From Panonychus citri (taxonomy: Eukaryota > Arthropoda > Arachnida > Trombidiformes > Tetranychidae): a stretch of DNA of 64,000 nt. Location of the stretch: NCBI RefSeq assembly GCF_014898815.1, contig NW_026515541.1:744001-808000 (forward strand), written 5' to 3'. Positions 1 through 12,235 of this stretch are shown here, one piece after another. The position numbers and the translations under genes are program-made. The stretch's first letter is position 1. The number at the start of each line of letters is the position of its first letter. The notes under the pieces were generated by a model. The model was not told the DNA's origin. It ran no database searches and was given only the letters and a program-made list of their open reading frames with translations.

Positions 1-1016
1 AGAGTGAAAACAGTTACACAATATGGGTTTTGATAACTGTTTTTAATTAGCAGAGAAACATGATATTGATCATCTTCGTAGCAGCTAATCTTTGCTCTTC
101 CTATGAAAATTGCCACCAAATGGATGCTACTGAAGACGAAATAATTACATGCCATGAAAACGATTGCTCTTTCAGGATAATCAATACGAACGTTGGAACG
201 TGAAAACATGAGAATGGTGAAAATCGAAGAGACAAAACAAAAGGTTGACCAGAATGCGATCCAAAATTCTGTGAATTGTTTAGTTGTAGATGGATAAAGT
301 ATATCGGCTATACACCCATGCGAACATTGGCTTCCATTGTCACTTCGGCGAACTTTAAAATATTGTTGATGGAATTTAAGATCAAGACAATCCTCAACAA
401 TAGGTCCATATAGTTTAGAATGATTATTTTGTGGGTTGGTAATTGAAGGAGTAACTATTTCGGTGATAACTGGTTGATGAGTAACCTCACGATTTTTATC
501 CGGATTGATTGATGTTTTATAATTTAAAATGGTTATTTTACTGGTACTTGAGCGTTGTTTATTTGTATCCTCTCCTGGTCCTTCCATGCACATATTTTGA
601 TGATCATTAACCAAAGGGAAAAGGCTACAGTTTAAATGAGCTGGCCAAGGGTAACCAAATTCATTGAGAATGAATAAACACCGATCACGAACGGTTTCAC
701 ATAATCGGCGACATGGTCCAAGGGTGGAAACAATTTTCTCATCACACATGGGAACATGTACAGAGCATAAGAAAAACTGTAATTGCGATGAACAACCAAT
801 ACTAATTAGAGGGTTAAAAGTTTTCAAACTTTGTTCCGCTTCATCTTGAGTCTCATGTCCAGCTAAATTGGGTAAACCGGTTGCATTGTATCCAATTTTC
901 TTACACATCTCCAGTCTAATCGGTTCACAGGTACGAACTGAAGGTGGTGCAGAAGATTGGACAACATTCTGTAAATAGGAACAAAATAGAATAACCACTA
1001 AAAGGGGATTGACCAT
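1..1016 (-). CDS. fz4: Frizzled-4-like Wnt receptor (N-terminal part, runs off window)
   Basis: The frame is open from an ATG at 1016 (context aaccATGg) to the window edge, 338 codons without a stop. Residues 1-22 are a signal peptide. About residues 30-150 are a Frizzled cysteine-rich domain, with CEPIRLEMC, IGYNATGLPNLAGHE, GCSSQLQFFLCSVHVPMC and NCSLFPLVNDHQNMCMEGPG. A linker follows, then a first membrane segment (about 254-276) and a second (about 283-303, beginning RAIVFMACNYFVFSS), leading into extracellular loop 1. The CRD and the GPG after it resemble the Fz4 group more than Fz1/2/7, which is a family judgement by eye. The protein should sit in the plasma membrane and bind Wnt-type ligands. 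The remaining helices and the C-terminal Dishevelled-binding motif lie outside the window. No intron is seen in this part. Confidence 0.93.
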   Translation of the reverse strand, partial: MVNPLLVVILFCSYLQNVVQSSAPPSVRTCEPIRLEMCKKIGYNATGLPNLAGHETQDEAEQSLKTFNPLISIGCSSQLQFFLCSVHVPMCDEKIVSTLGPCRRLCETVRDRCLFILNEFGYPWPAHLNCSLFPLVNDHQNMCMEGPGEDTNKQRSSTSKITILNYKTSINPDKNREVTHQPVITEIVTPSITNPQNNHSKLYGPIVEDCLDLKFHQQYFKVRRSDNGSQCSHGCIADILYPSTTKQFTEFWIAFWSTFCFVSSIFTILMFSRSNVRIDYPERAIVFMACNYFVFSSIHLVAIFIGRAKISCYEDDQYHVSLLIKNSYQNPYCVTVFT

Positions 1017-3773
1017 GGTTGGAACATTAAATAATCTTTGATGCGACCAGAAGAAACCAAGAGAGAATGTAAATCCTGAGTGTAGCACCAAAGAAAAGAA
1101 GAGAATAGAACAAAACAAAATAGAATAGAAGGAAAAAAATTTGAAAAATGAAGAATATTTATAACCAGAAGATGGAGAGAAAGTTAAAAAGATGCCGATC
1201 GGATCAAACAGAAATCAAGGAAATAGTTTAAAATAGGAAAAATCAGACAAATGCAACGATGAAAAAGTGATGATAAAAAAAAAGAAGAGGAAACTGTTGA
1301 GGAGTAAGAGAAAAGAGAGTAGAAAACACAAAAGAAGAGGATCAACCAGATCACCTCACAAGTTGATGTAAATCTATTGATGAGACATTCATTATTTAAC
1401 CAATTCTTTTTCACTGACCAATCGGTCAAAGGTAAAAAAGAAATCGGATTATCGATTAATTTTACCAATATTAAGATGAATAATTAAGAAAATAAAATGA
1501 GATAAATGAAACAAACAAAAAGAGATTAAGAAAACATCTTGGTGAGAAAAGAAAACAACTAAATAGACAAAATTATCTTATGATCTTTGGAAAAAGTTTC
1601 TGAAAGAGAAACTTAGAATTTCGACCTAACGCCATCTGACGATCGTTTGGGTAACCATATTTTCTTTTTTGGAAGAAAAAAAGTTGGCATTGTCGTTAGA
1701 ATTTCCTTTGTTAATTCTGTTAAATTAACAGAGATATAAATGCCAATTAGTAAAAGGAAGTATTCTAAATAAGGATTAGAACAATTAATAGGATATTGAT
1801 GTTGGAACTTGATTGAACAATGAAGAGACCAAATTTATCGTTCCAAGTTGATTTTTTTTCCTTCTTTTATTGATTAAGTGAATTTAAATGTCATATCAGA
1901 GCTTCAGTTGTTGAGAATCCATGAGGATACGAATGGGCACCAATAGAAACTTGGACTTGTAATCAATGTGTGAACAGATAGTTGATCATTTTGTGTTTTC
2001 AAAACAATTAATTTGATAATGATTAGGGATTATCTTAATTATCTTTAGGTGATGCTGGTGTTTCTTTGAAAAATCCTTTTGTTTTGTCATCTCGTTTTTG
2101 TGATAAGTTTAATCGCTTTAACTGTTTATAGATAATAAGGGAAAGTGTTTGTTGTTGTTTTTTAATCAACGATTAACAATTAATCTTGTCAATTGTTGAC
2201 TTGATTTTAGTTAATTAACACGTTTACAATTAGAATAAGTTGACAGTGTCAAGAGCTATTGAATAATCTCAATGTTTTGATGGGAAGCAATAAAAGTCAA
2301 TTGGTCAATTTAATCTCTCCCATCAACTACTATTCGTATTGAATGTTTATCTTTTCCAATTACGATTAAGACATTAATCTGATTGTATTGATGAAAAAGA
2401 CGTTTCCAATTAAAGTGACAATGTGGCTCTCCAATTAAAAGGTAATTATTTGCAAATATCTACTGATAACATTGAACATACAAGATTAAAAGATTTTCCA
2501 ATCTCTCTCTCTCACAGATTATCCATTGAAAGAGACAAGATTAAGAAGGATTATCTCCATTCTGAATTGAATTATCGTCTATCTCTCTCATACATTTTTA
2601 TGAAGTTCAATTGGACAATGAATTTTATTCAATACACTAAAACAATGGCCTATCTGTTATTTGGATAAACTGACTAATCTCTGGATTGGTGGTCGGATTA
2701 AAAGGATCATCTCTGAATTTCATTCGTCTCTGGATGGAAATGAAATTCTCAATGAAAACTATTGCTTCTTACATTGTTTTTAATCGCTCTTAGTGTCATC
2801 CTGTTCAACAGAACTTGTTAACATTACACAATTGAGAATAGAATAAAATAAAAAGGTAAGATAATCCCAATGATTCTCTTTCTTTTTATCATGTTGACAT
2901 TTTTCTTTTCTTTTCACCAGGTATTCTCTCAGGTAATAAAAGAAAACAAGGAAAATGTTTACCTGTTCAAAGAAGGAGCCAAACAAGTGAAAAAGTCTGA
3001 AGCAAATTGTGATTCAGATAACAATAAATACGAATGATAATTATCATCATCATCACTAATTCCAATTACTTTGAGTGGATTTACTGGATTATCTGCTCAT
3101 CTTATCATCTAATCATCATCACAACCACTCACCACATTCAACTAAAAACAATCTTGAAACAAAACTATCAACAATCATACAAATTGTTACTTGTGAAAAT
3201 TAAATCTTAACATCGACAGTTAATCAATTAGGCCAATTAAGGTAAGATTATATTGGAAAGTGAGAAGATATTGTTTTTCTTATGATTATAATTGTAATTG
3301 TAATTGTAAGAAAAAGCGGGAAAATCAATTGGTAGTCAAGATAAAGAAATTAGTATTATTAGTACATTTTACTAACAATTTAAGGTCAATTGTTGTTAAA
3401 CGATTGATTGATAAGATGACAATTAGTTAACTATCATATTAATTTAAGAAAAGTGATTGAGGAAAGATTCACAATCCAATTGAGTTTTTAGATTTGTTTT
3501 ATTTTCTGTTAAATGTTAATTGAATGTAAACAATTTACTGATTAAGTTTAACAACAGCAACAACAATTAATAAACCACAAAACATATTATCGAGTAATTA
3601 ATGATTATAATTGATTATTTGAAGATGAAGAAGAAGAAGAAAAAAATAACAGAAATAACAACTTGAACAATTGATAATATTGATCATTATTATTAATACA
3701 ATTTAACAAGTTTTATTTACTGACATGTTTACCAATCTTCCTCAACAATTAACGAACAATTAATCGTTAATCA
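1017..3773. other. Intergenic, between two diverging or unrelated minus-strand genes
   Basis: This is AT-rich upstream DNA of the Frizzled-like gene. Short open frames here start at non-ATG codons or have low-complexity translations, and none has a signal peptide, recognisable domain or plausible splice partner. A non-coding first exon of the receptor gene could lie here, but I cannot place it. Confidence 0.5.
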
Positions 3774-4682
3774 TTAATCGATTTTCATGTGTTCAAATGA
3801 TTTCTTCCAGTTTCCAACATCGGCCCATTTACTAGTCGCCGAACTCATTGACGATCCCATAGACGAGCCCATTGATGATCCCATTGACGAACCCCAAGGT
3901 GCCGATAGACCAGGATTAGAACCAAATATTTGACCATAGTAGGCGAAGGTATCGCCTTTGGGTATCGACCCGAGTGGTGGTAAAATGGTTTTACAAAAAG
4001 CACTTTCAACCGGATAAGTGCGACACAAATTGTTTGCCACTGATGAGGCGAAAATGGCTGCGATTTTTTGGCTAACAGCTAAGGCATCGGCTCCACATTT
4101 GTTTCGAATTATTTCGGAGGTACAACCGACCAATCGGTTAAAAGCGCAGCATCCACCCGATATTTGGGTTGTCTCATTGATCAGTGAAGCCTCGAGTCCA
4201 GCCTGATAGTCAAGAATACAGGGTCGACATAACATCTTAGTTGATTGTAGACAATAATAGTTGGCGACGTACAAGGATTTCCAATAAGTCGATTCGGGTT
4301 GTGAGCAAAGTGACTGAAAAGCGGCATCATTTTTCTGTGTCATCAATCTGATCATCACTAACGCCGAAGGGGTTGAACACCGACTTAGGTAGTCCTGACG
4401 ACATTGGTAACTCTCATTAAGAAAGGCACACATCCGGTCAAACACATCGCCGGGGGGCATCATTGGCACTGGTTGCGACAATAAGATCAAGTGAGATGAA
4501 CATTGGTCCAAATTACGAAGATGACACTCGCAAGTATCTGAAGGTGATGAAGAAGTTGATGAAATTAATGATGAGGTTACCGGAGGTAAAGATGAGCTGA
4601 TTTGAGAAAAAGTTAATATACATAATAAGATTGATACAAATTGTGAACAATTAAAACTCTTAATTTGATTTGAAAAGTCCAT
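3774..4682 (-). CDS. Secreted 16-cysteine protein, unknown function
   Basis: Single-exon frame of 302 codons. The N-terminus has a hydrophobic stretch (about residues 14-31, FVSILLCILTFSQISS) that looks like a signal peptide. A Ser-rich spacer leads into a body of about 190 residues with 16 cysteines, beginning DTCECHLRNLDQC and including RPC and GGCC. Even cysteine number and no further membrane segment suggest a disulfide-stabilised extracellular protein. The C-terminus carries four SSMG repeats (about residues 265-280). I do not recognise the family with certainty; the spaced cysteines recall arthropod DUF19-like or hemolymph-type secreted proteins, but this is weak. Frame length in such AT-rich DNA and ordered cysteines support real coding. 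Confidence 0.8.
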   Translation of the reverse strand: MDFSNQIKSFNCSQFVSILLCILTFSQISSSLPPVTSSLISSTSSSPSDTCECHLRNLDQCSSHLILLSQPVPMMPPGDVFDRMCAFLNESYQCRQDYLSRCSTPSALVMIRLMTQKNDAAFQSLCSQPESTYWKSLYVANYYCLQSTKMLCRPCILDYQAGLEASLINETTQISGGCCAFNRLVGCTSEIIRNKCGADALAVSQKIAAIFASSVANNLCRTYPVESAFCKTILPPLGSIPKGDTFAYYGQIFGSNPGLSAPWGSSMGSSMGSSMGSSMSSATSKWADVGNWKKSFEHMKID

Positions 4683-6260
4683 CTTTAGATTATCTAAATT
4701 TCTAAACTAATTGTTGCTAATTGTTAACAACTTAACAACTAAATTTGCTTTGATTTAAAGGAAACATTGCTAAATGTGTTCAGGAAATTTAATTCTGACA
4801 AATGATTAATGTCCAGTGATTAGCTAATTGTAAATACACACACACACACTCATTGATACTTGTATCATATTTAATTGTTATCAAGGAAACTAATTTTATA
4901 CAAGAGGATTTTTAATTTCCAATTATCTTTGGTCAATTAAACTTTAGTTTGAAAATAAATCGCAGTTAATTGCTCCCCAATTGTGAGCAATTATAATTGC
5001 TTATTGATTTTGTTGTTGTTATATTGACAATTTATGATTAATCATAATTTAAATCGTTTAATCAGCACAATTAACTCCTCATAAATTGTGCATTGCACTG
5101 CAATTGTTAACCAGTTGATCGTTGGCTTTTTTTTAATTGTTGACATTTAATTGTTACCATCGTTGATGATCAACTCTCAAGGTGATTAATCATTTTACCT
5201 TACAAATGTAATTTGATTGATGAATTAACAACACAGAAACAAAATCAATCCAACTAAACTGTCAACAATCAAAACAAACAAATTGTTACTTCACCAATTG
5301 CTAAATTGATTAGTAAATTGATTGTTGAAAGGACATGAACTAAGGTGATGAATTAATAATTAATAAACTTCCACCCAGAAAAAAGTAATCACAATTAAAT
5401 TGTTGGTGTAACTTAGATTGAAGCTGATTAACTTGATCAACTGAAATTGATAATTAGTAACAATTTAATCGCTTCCGATCAAAAATACTGTTACTTTTTT
5501 TAATTAAATCTCAAATCTTTAATCAATATAAAGATGAAACAATCAGTAGATCCGGTTGGAAGATGATTATTGATTAACTTGTAAATAGTTAAATCAACTT
5601 CCTGTCAATCATTTGAATATTGTTAAAATTAACTGACGTAAATTAGATTAACTTACCTGATAAGAGGTTAAATTGATTACAATTATGATGAGATGATAAA
5701 TGTTGATGATAAAAATAAGAGTGACAATTGGCGACAGAATTAAAAATCATCTCTATCTATTTGTGATCCATCATCAGCTCTCACAATCAAGATGATTATC
5801 ATCTTAATCATAATTAGAAAATGATTAACAATTGTCTCCACCCGAGATAAACTCAGGTAATAATAACAATTTCAATGAATTCAAACTTAAACCCAGAAGC
5901 AATTGATGATTACATTAATTTGATTAAATTGTAATCATCACAATCGTCATCTGATCATCATAATCATCACCATCATCTTCTTCATCTTCTTCCTCCTCCT
6001 CCACCAAATTCCCACCTTCAGTTATCATGAACACTCCCATTTTCCCTCCTCTTTACCACTTCGAATGTCAACTTTAGTTCTAACAAGTTCGAGTTTTTTT
6101 ACATTCGAAAGAAAAACAAAAAGTTCTCACCCATTTCGATCATCCTTTCAAACTGATTAACATAATAACCATGATGATAATCATGATAATCATCACTGCG
6201 CACTGATAATTGAGTCAATAAATTATCACCATTAATAAATTATTACCATAGGTCCATGTG
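4683..6260. other. Intergenic region
   Basis: AT-rich spacer between a minus-strand and a plus-strand gene, holding both their upstream regions. It contains a short CA run near 4838-4849 and a pyrimidine-rich tract near 5965-6060. No coding frame is supported. Confidence 0.5.
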
Positions 6261-6261
6261 A

Positions 6262-6306
6262 ATATAAAAGCATCGTCTATGGGTTAGTCTATGTAAGAAA
6301 GTTAAG
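6262..6306 (+). promoter_or_regulatory. TATA box and short 5' leader exon of the calcitonin-like gene
   Basis: A TATA-like atataaaag lies at 6262-6270. About 40 bases on, a donor (aag|gtaaga) at 6307 pairs plausibly with an acceptor (tttcgtcag) ending at 6514, six bases before the chosen ATG. This would make a 5' untranslated exon and a 208-bp intron. The upstream GTG of the open frame would then be intronic, which supports the ATG at 6520. Confidence 0.45.
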
Positions 6307-6519
6307 GTAAGAAGAAGAGGAAATTGGAGAAAAAAAATTTCGATTATCAAAATTTTCGTTGATCATCTCAACTTTTTGAATTGTTTCTCGTTTTGATTGT
6401 TGTTGATTTAGTCCAACAAGTTGATTGTTGAATAGTTTATCCATTTAATCAACAAAAATACTTACTAATTGTGAACAAGTTTTACCTTAATTGTTGGTGT
6501 GATTGTTTCGTCAGGAATC

Positions 6520-9500
6520 ATGATTGTTTGTTTACTTTTCTCACTCATTTCATTTAATTGTGTTACAAGTTTACCTCTTTCTGGTCATTCAAATATTCCT
6601 GATGGTCAGTCTATTGGTGATTATACCTTTAATGGTGATGATTTATCATCAGATTCATCATCATCATTATCTTCATCTTCATCAACTGGATCATCTTCCG
6701 GTTTAATTGCGACTAATGGTAACAATTTAGATTCATCTAAAGATTTGATTGAATTAAAAAATTTACTCACTGATTTAGAGCGACAACGAGTTCTATCAGG
6801 ATTAAATCACAAGTAAGTTAATTGTCAATAATTAAATGTGATAATCTTTTCTCTCTCATCAACAATTAATCAATTTCCTATGTTAATTACTTTTTTATCA
6901 TTTAACCTAATTGATTATTTAATTCAAATCTATCATTGATTTTCAATCTTACTTATTAATGTGATAATTGCTGTTGATTTATGATCAATGATTAACTAAA
7001 TATAAATTCAAATCCATTGAGATTTTATATTTTTAAATTGCAATTAAACTAATCAATTTATATAAAATTTTTGATTCATTCAAGTTTCAGTTAATCGTAA
7101 ACTCAATTTTCAATTAGTGATCATTTTTTATTAATCATGTTGCATTTCAATCAATTTGATTATCTTCAATTAGTAAATAATTAATCTCAATTTACTTTGG
7201 CTTCATTATTTTAGAGTTACATTAATAATTAATTAACTTTTCATAGTCTCAACAATCAATTATAACTAAACTGATTGTAAGTGATAAACTTAATTGTTGC
7301 TAGAAAAATGAAAACTTTATCATTTCAAATGATTCAGTTTATTAGTTTGTTTGAAAAAAATTGTTATCGTCACAATTTAGACTTGAATATGATTAAGATT
7401 GAATCAGTTTTGACAATTTAGATCCGATTCAATTGATTTGACAATTTAACTTGAAGTTCTTAAAGTTAATTCAGTTTGATTGAAGTTCCATGTTTAAATC
7501 TTCATGATAAAATTCAGAGAAAGGAAAGAAAGTTCCAATAAAAATGTTCTGAGTTCGATATTGAACTTTTCATGTTTCGAATCAGTTAAATTCACAATCG
7601 ATGTAATTTGATTGTGATCATCAAATTGTTCACAAAGCCAACAATCTAATCAAACTGACATAATATCTCAATCTCAGGTTAACCAAATTCAATCAAATTA
7701 ACAATCAAACAAATTGAACTGGATTAAGGTTCACAATCTTAAATCCTTTCATCTGATTTGATTATTTCAAATTGTGCTCAATAAACTTAATTGTTGCTAG
7801 AAAATGAAAACTTTATCATTTCAAATGATTCAGTTTATTAGTTTGTTTGAAAAAAATTGTTATCGTCACAATTTAGACTTGAATATGATTAAGATTGAAT
7901 CAGTTTTGACAATTTAGATCCGATTCAATTGATTTGACAATTTAACTTGAAGTTCTTAAAGTTAATTCAGTTTGATTGAAGTTCCATGTTTAAATCTTCA
8001 TGATAAAATTCAGAGAAAGGAAAGAAAGTTCCAATAAAAATGTTCTGAGTTCGATATTGAACTTTTCATGTTTCGAATCAGTTAAATTCACAATCGATGT
8101 AATTTGATTGTGATCATCAAATTGTTCACAAAGCCAACAATCTAATCAAACTGACATAATATCTCAATCTCAGGTTAACCAAATTCAATCAAATTAACAA
8201 TCAAACAAATTGAACTGGATTAAGGTTCACAATCTTAAATCCTTTCATCTGATTTGATTATTTCAAATTGTGCTCTCAATTGTTACAATCAAAATTGATT
8301 GTTATCTTGTTACAATGATTATCTTTCCCTAACCGATTGGGTTAACAGCAATTAACGAAATTGTTTAAAAAAGTTAATCCTTTCGAGTTGTAAAAAATAT
8401 CAACAAGATTAAATTAATTAGTCATTTCATTGATTCTTTAGTAGGAAAGTTTTAATTAGTTGAAATTGAAGATAAAAATTAGTTGATTGTTGATTTAACT
8501 TCTTATCATAAATCAATGTTTAAGGTGAACTATTATTAGATTAGTTAAATGATAACAATCAAGGTGATATTTGATTAATTTTTGTTACCCATCTAATGAT
8601 GAGACAATTAATTGTTTCAAGTTTATTGTAAACAAAGACGATCAAACATAATTGTCAACGTTTATTATTAGTTAATCAGTTGAGAGTTTCAATTGCTCAC
8701 AATTAAAACTTGACATGAAAGTAGACATATGGAGTTGATTGTTTAAACAATTAACTTAATCATGTTGGGTTTCATTATTTTCAATTCACCACAATTAGTT
8801 ATCCACTTGATGATTTGATTGTTAAACTTAATCAAAATGTTTGATTGTTGGTAAATTGTTCAACTTTTAGTTGATTAGTATCAATGATTTAGATACGGGT
8901 TCGTCTATGATTTTTAATTAAATCAAGTTCACCAACCTTAATATAAGCTAATCAATGAATGATGATGGTTACAATTAGCAAATTGTTTAAATTGTTAAAC
9001 CTTTTGGTTGTTACTATTTAGTAATTTTTTTTTTGGATTTCTGGTCATTCATGACAATCAGTTAATCATTTTTAGGGTTACACATTGAAGGTCATTCATT
9101 ATAATCAAATCTTAATCAACCTGTCAATGAATAATCAAGTAGCTTGATAATGATTGATTGTGATTATGTAGTAAATTAACTTTGATTGCTTACTGATTGT
9201 TGATCTAAAATAAGAAAGGAATGAGATATTAGTTTTAATTGTGCGTAACTAAATTAAATTAGTTAATCCAGTGGTAAAACAATCAGTTGATTGTCACTGT
9301 AAATTGAAAATTCTGCAAGTTAAACCAAAGTTGATGAGTTGATTGAAACGAATTGGAAAACAATTAAAACCTATTCAGTTTGACAAAAATTATCGATGAA
9401 AAGTTTGTATTAACTTTGATTATTTTTCTTGATCAATTGAATTTAAATTGCAACAATCAAGGAACTGGAAACGTAGTTGCACAATCGATGCAGGAATGAC

Positions 9501-9621
9501 TTATAATTGTGACTTTCGACAATTACTATCAGCTGTTAATGCCCGCAAGTACCTGGAATCGTCAATGACCCCAGGGCGAAGGAAGCGAATTTTATCTGCG
9601 CTTCTAAATCAACCTTACTAA
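6520..9621 (+). CDS. Calcitonin-like neuropeptide precursor (two coding exons)
   Basis: Coding exons 6520-6812 and 9462-9621, joined in phase (AA|G gives Lys) across a 2.6-kb intron. The precursor is about 157 residues: signal peptide MIVCLLFSLISFNCVTS, a Ser/Asp-rich spacer, then NWKR followed by a peptide starting SCTIDAGMTYNC and ending MTP-G-RRKR, and a short tail to PY-stop. Cleavage after KR and at RRKR, with Gly used for amidation, predicts a 33-residue peptide with an N-terminal Cys-Cys ring and a C-terminal prolinamide. Ring plus Pro-amide is the calcitonin/CT-B layout and distinguishes it from DH31, which lacks the ring. Receptor action would be through a secretin-family GPCR; that is family knowledge. 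No other exon is needed for the frame. An aataaa signal follows near 9663. Confidence 0.8.
7284..8275. repeat. Tandem duplication, two 496-bp copies, in the calcitonin-like gene intron
   Basis: Copy 1 is 7284-7779 and copy 2 is 7780/7781-8275. Reading base by base they are the same apart from one A in an early A-run (taggaaaa length differs by one). Neither copy has a long open frame, terminal inverted repeats or transposase. It looks like a recent unequal-exchange or replication duplication of intron DNA. Confidence 0.95.
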
Positions 9622-12235
9622 CGACAATTAGTTGGAAAACAATTAAATAATAATCAGGAAGAAAATAAATTGTATTATTTGTGTGTATGCGTTTTTTGTT
9701 AGTCTACGTAACAATTAATCAATGGAAACGAGTGTCAAACAATTGACACAAATTCCCCTAGAAATTAATGTAAGTTTTTCAATTCTAATCAACTTTCGTT
9801 ATGTTGACTGAATCTTAATTGTGATTGTAATTAACTAATTTCTTGTTTTTTTTCATTGTTATTTCTTTATCAGGTCACAATTTATTATTCTCACAATTAA
9901 AGGATTGCCAAAATCAACTCAACAAAAACATCTTAATCATCACTAATTGTCATCGCAACCATTGCATTGACTTTAAATCTTAATTATTAATTGTTTAAGT
10001 TTATCACATCAATTGTAATCATTAGATTATGTCTCTAATTAACTGAAACAATCAGTCAATTGTCAATAAAAACCAAAGTAATATGAAAAAAAACTCCAAA
10101 TTAAAACTAATTGTTACCAAATACCTTGTTACAATTAACCGAAATCAATTATTTTACTCGCTAATTAAACAAGTGATTAGCTGATTGTCTTATTAAGTGA
10201 AGATCAAACTTGATTTGATACAATGTTCTGAACTCATTCAGATCAATTCGAAACTTTTCTTAAAAGAAAGTGGAAAATCAACTGAATTAAATCAATTAGA
10301 CAATTTTTTCCAATGGTTCATTTAATTTGCACATGATTGATTAAGATATGACAAGACGGATGCAAGTTGATTAAATGTAATATAATGATAAAGGTACATA
10401 GAGTTGAGGTGAAAAAAACAATTGTAAATGTTAATTGTCATTGTTGCTATTGTGTGTTTGGCCTTAATAGTGATTAAATCTCATTGAAAATGCAAAGAAA
10501 GTGGGAAAGGGAGAGATGCAAGTATAAATATAATGATCACCAGGGTAAAAGTGGAATAAATTGTTTCCTTTCATTCTCAATCTCTCAAGTTCATAATTAA
10601 ATAGATTTCACTGATTTCATTGAATCTGTAACAAAAAAAGAAGATACCAAGAGACTGACCAATAGCAAGAAAGAGGGAAAAGAGAATAATAAATGTTTGT
10701 TTACATTGTTAATTGCTCTTGTTGCTCGGTAATTAATATACCGATTATGGCAGACAAAGGCAGTTAAAGGAAAACAAGACATTGGGAAGATGATAAACAA
10801 TTTAAATTGATTCAGAAATGAGTTGGAAGAGGATAAATAATTAAATCTATTGATACAATTACAAAGGGATTGTTTGTTCTGGTCAACTCCTTTTGAGTTG
10901 TATATAAAAAACGGTTTGACTGGACATGAAGAAAAGAGATAGAGAGAGATAGAAAAAGGGAGAAATCATTCCAAAAGTTGTTAGAATTGTGATTAATTTG
11001 GTAGCTGATTAATGAACTTTCGTTCAATTCCTTTGTAAAAATAGTTTGTTACTGTTGAAATTGACCATTCCATGGTTAGAAATATCCATGAGTCGTGGTT
11101 GAAAGTGTTGACGGTGATTTGTTCAGGAGGAAGTAAATTTTTTGAATGAATTGAAAGTCTTTTTTTTTTCACTATTTTAGTTAATTAAGAGTTGGCTGGT
11201 TTTCCTTTCCATTTGTTTATCCTTGTAATCATGTAATTATGTCTACAACGGCAAATTAATTGGTAAGACAATTATCGTCCAAAAATCTCTCCTTTGCTTT
11301 CTGTTGATCCTCTGTGATCCTTTTGCATTGATTCAATGAAGATGAGTTTACAATTTACAAAGCTTGTTTTTTGTAGGTGTATTTAGATGTTGGTGTTTAT
11401 GTTTATGTTCAAAGTTGAATGTAACCATCAAAAAAATAAAAGAAATCATTGACTAGCATTGCTGATAAATAGGTTTTCGCACTTTGTTGTTTTGTTCATT
11501 AATGTCCAAGTTAATTATTTACACATTGGAACGGTTGTAATTCAATTGGTATTGATGTGAGCTTCCAGTCGATCATTCAATAGTTCGCAGCGTTGGTACG
11601 CATATTTCTTTTTCTTTTTCAAAGGCTTTCCAATGGCCGTTTGATTTTCAATTTCGTTGATTCATTTGCGATGGAAACAAATAAATAAAATGCGATACGA
11701 TGAGAGAAGAAGAAGAAGAAGAAGTTAGAACAAGTTCATTTCGATCTTGTTAATTATTCACAATCTTATCACATCCTAATTTATCCATTGATAATGGTTA
11801 GAGTGCCTATTGGTGGGTATGATTATTGTCTCCTTCTCGTTTCTCATATTGTCCAAAGTCATCAAATATCATCAACGGACAATCAATTTAACTGTCCATA
11901 AAGATAATTATCTTCCATTGTTGGAGAGAGAAAAAATTCAAAGGTATCCACAAATCAATAAGATGATGATAACATATGATGATGAGGAAGAATTTCGCCT
12001 TTTCATACTTTCTTTTTGGGTCTTCCCTACGGGTTAATAGATTAACTATAATTAGAGATGATGATTGAGTTAGATCCAGATTGTATGAGAGAGATGAAGA
12101 TAGAGAAAGAGAGATCATCGAAGTATTTTCGCTTTTGTTTAGTTTCTTTTTTGTTGAGCATCAATTGATATTATTATGTAATATGTATAGAAATGGGCAA
12201 TTAATTATGTCTTCTTAAATACAATGGGTATTCAT
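9622..12235. other. Intergenic region, 3' side of two convergent genes
   Basis: Holds the 3' UTR of the calcitonin-like gene; a gtaag near 9770 and a tttatcag near 9873 could bound an intron in that UTR. The rest is AT-rich, with no coding frame that has an ATG start and a recognisable product. The short frames at 10.6-11.0 and 11.8-12.1 kb are low-complexity. Confidence 0.45.

Noticed and set aside
2423..2668. 81-codon plus frame with a GTG start
   Set aside because: No ATG start or domain, and surrounded by typical spacer DNA.
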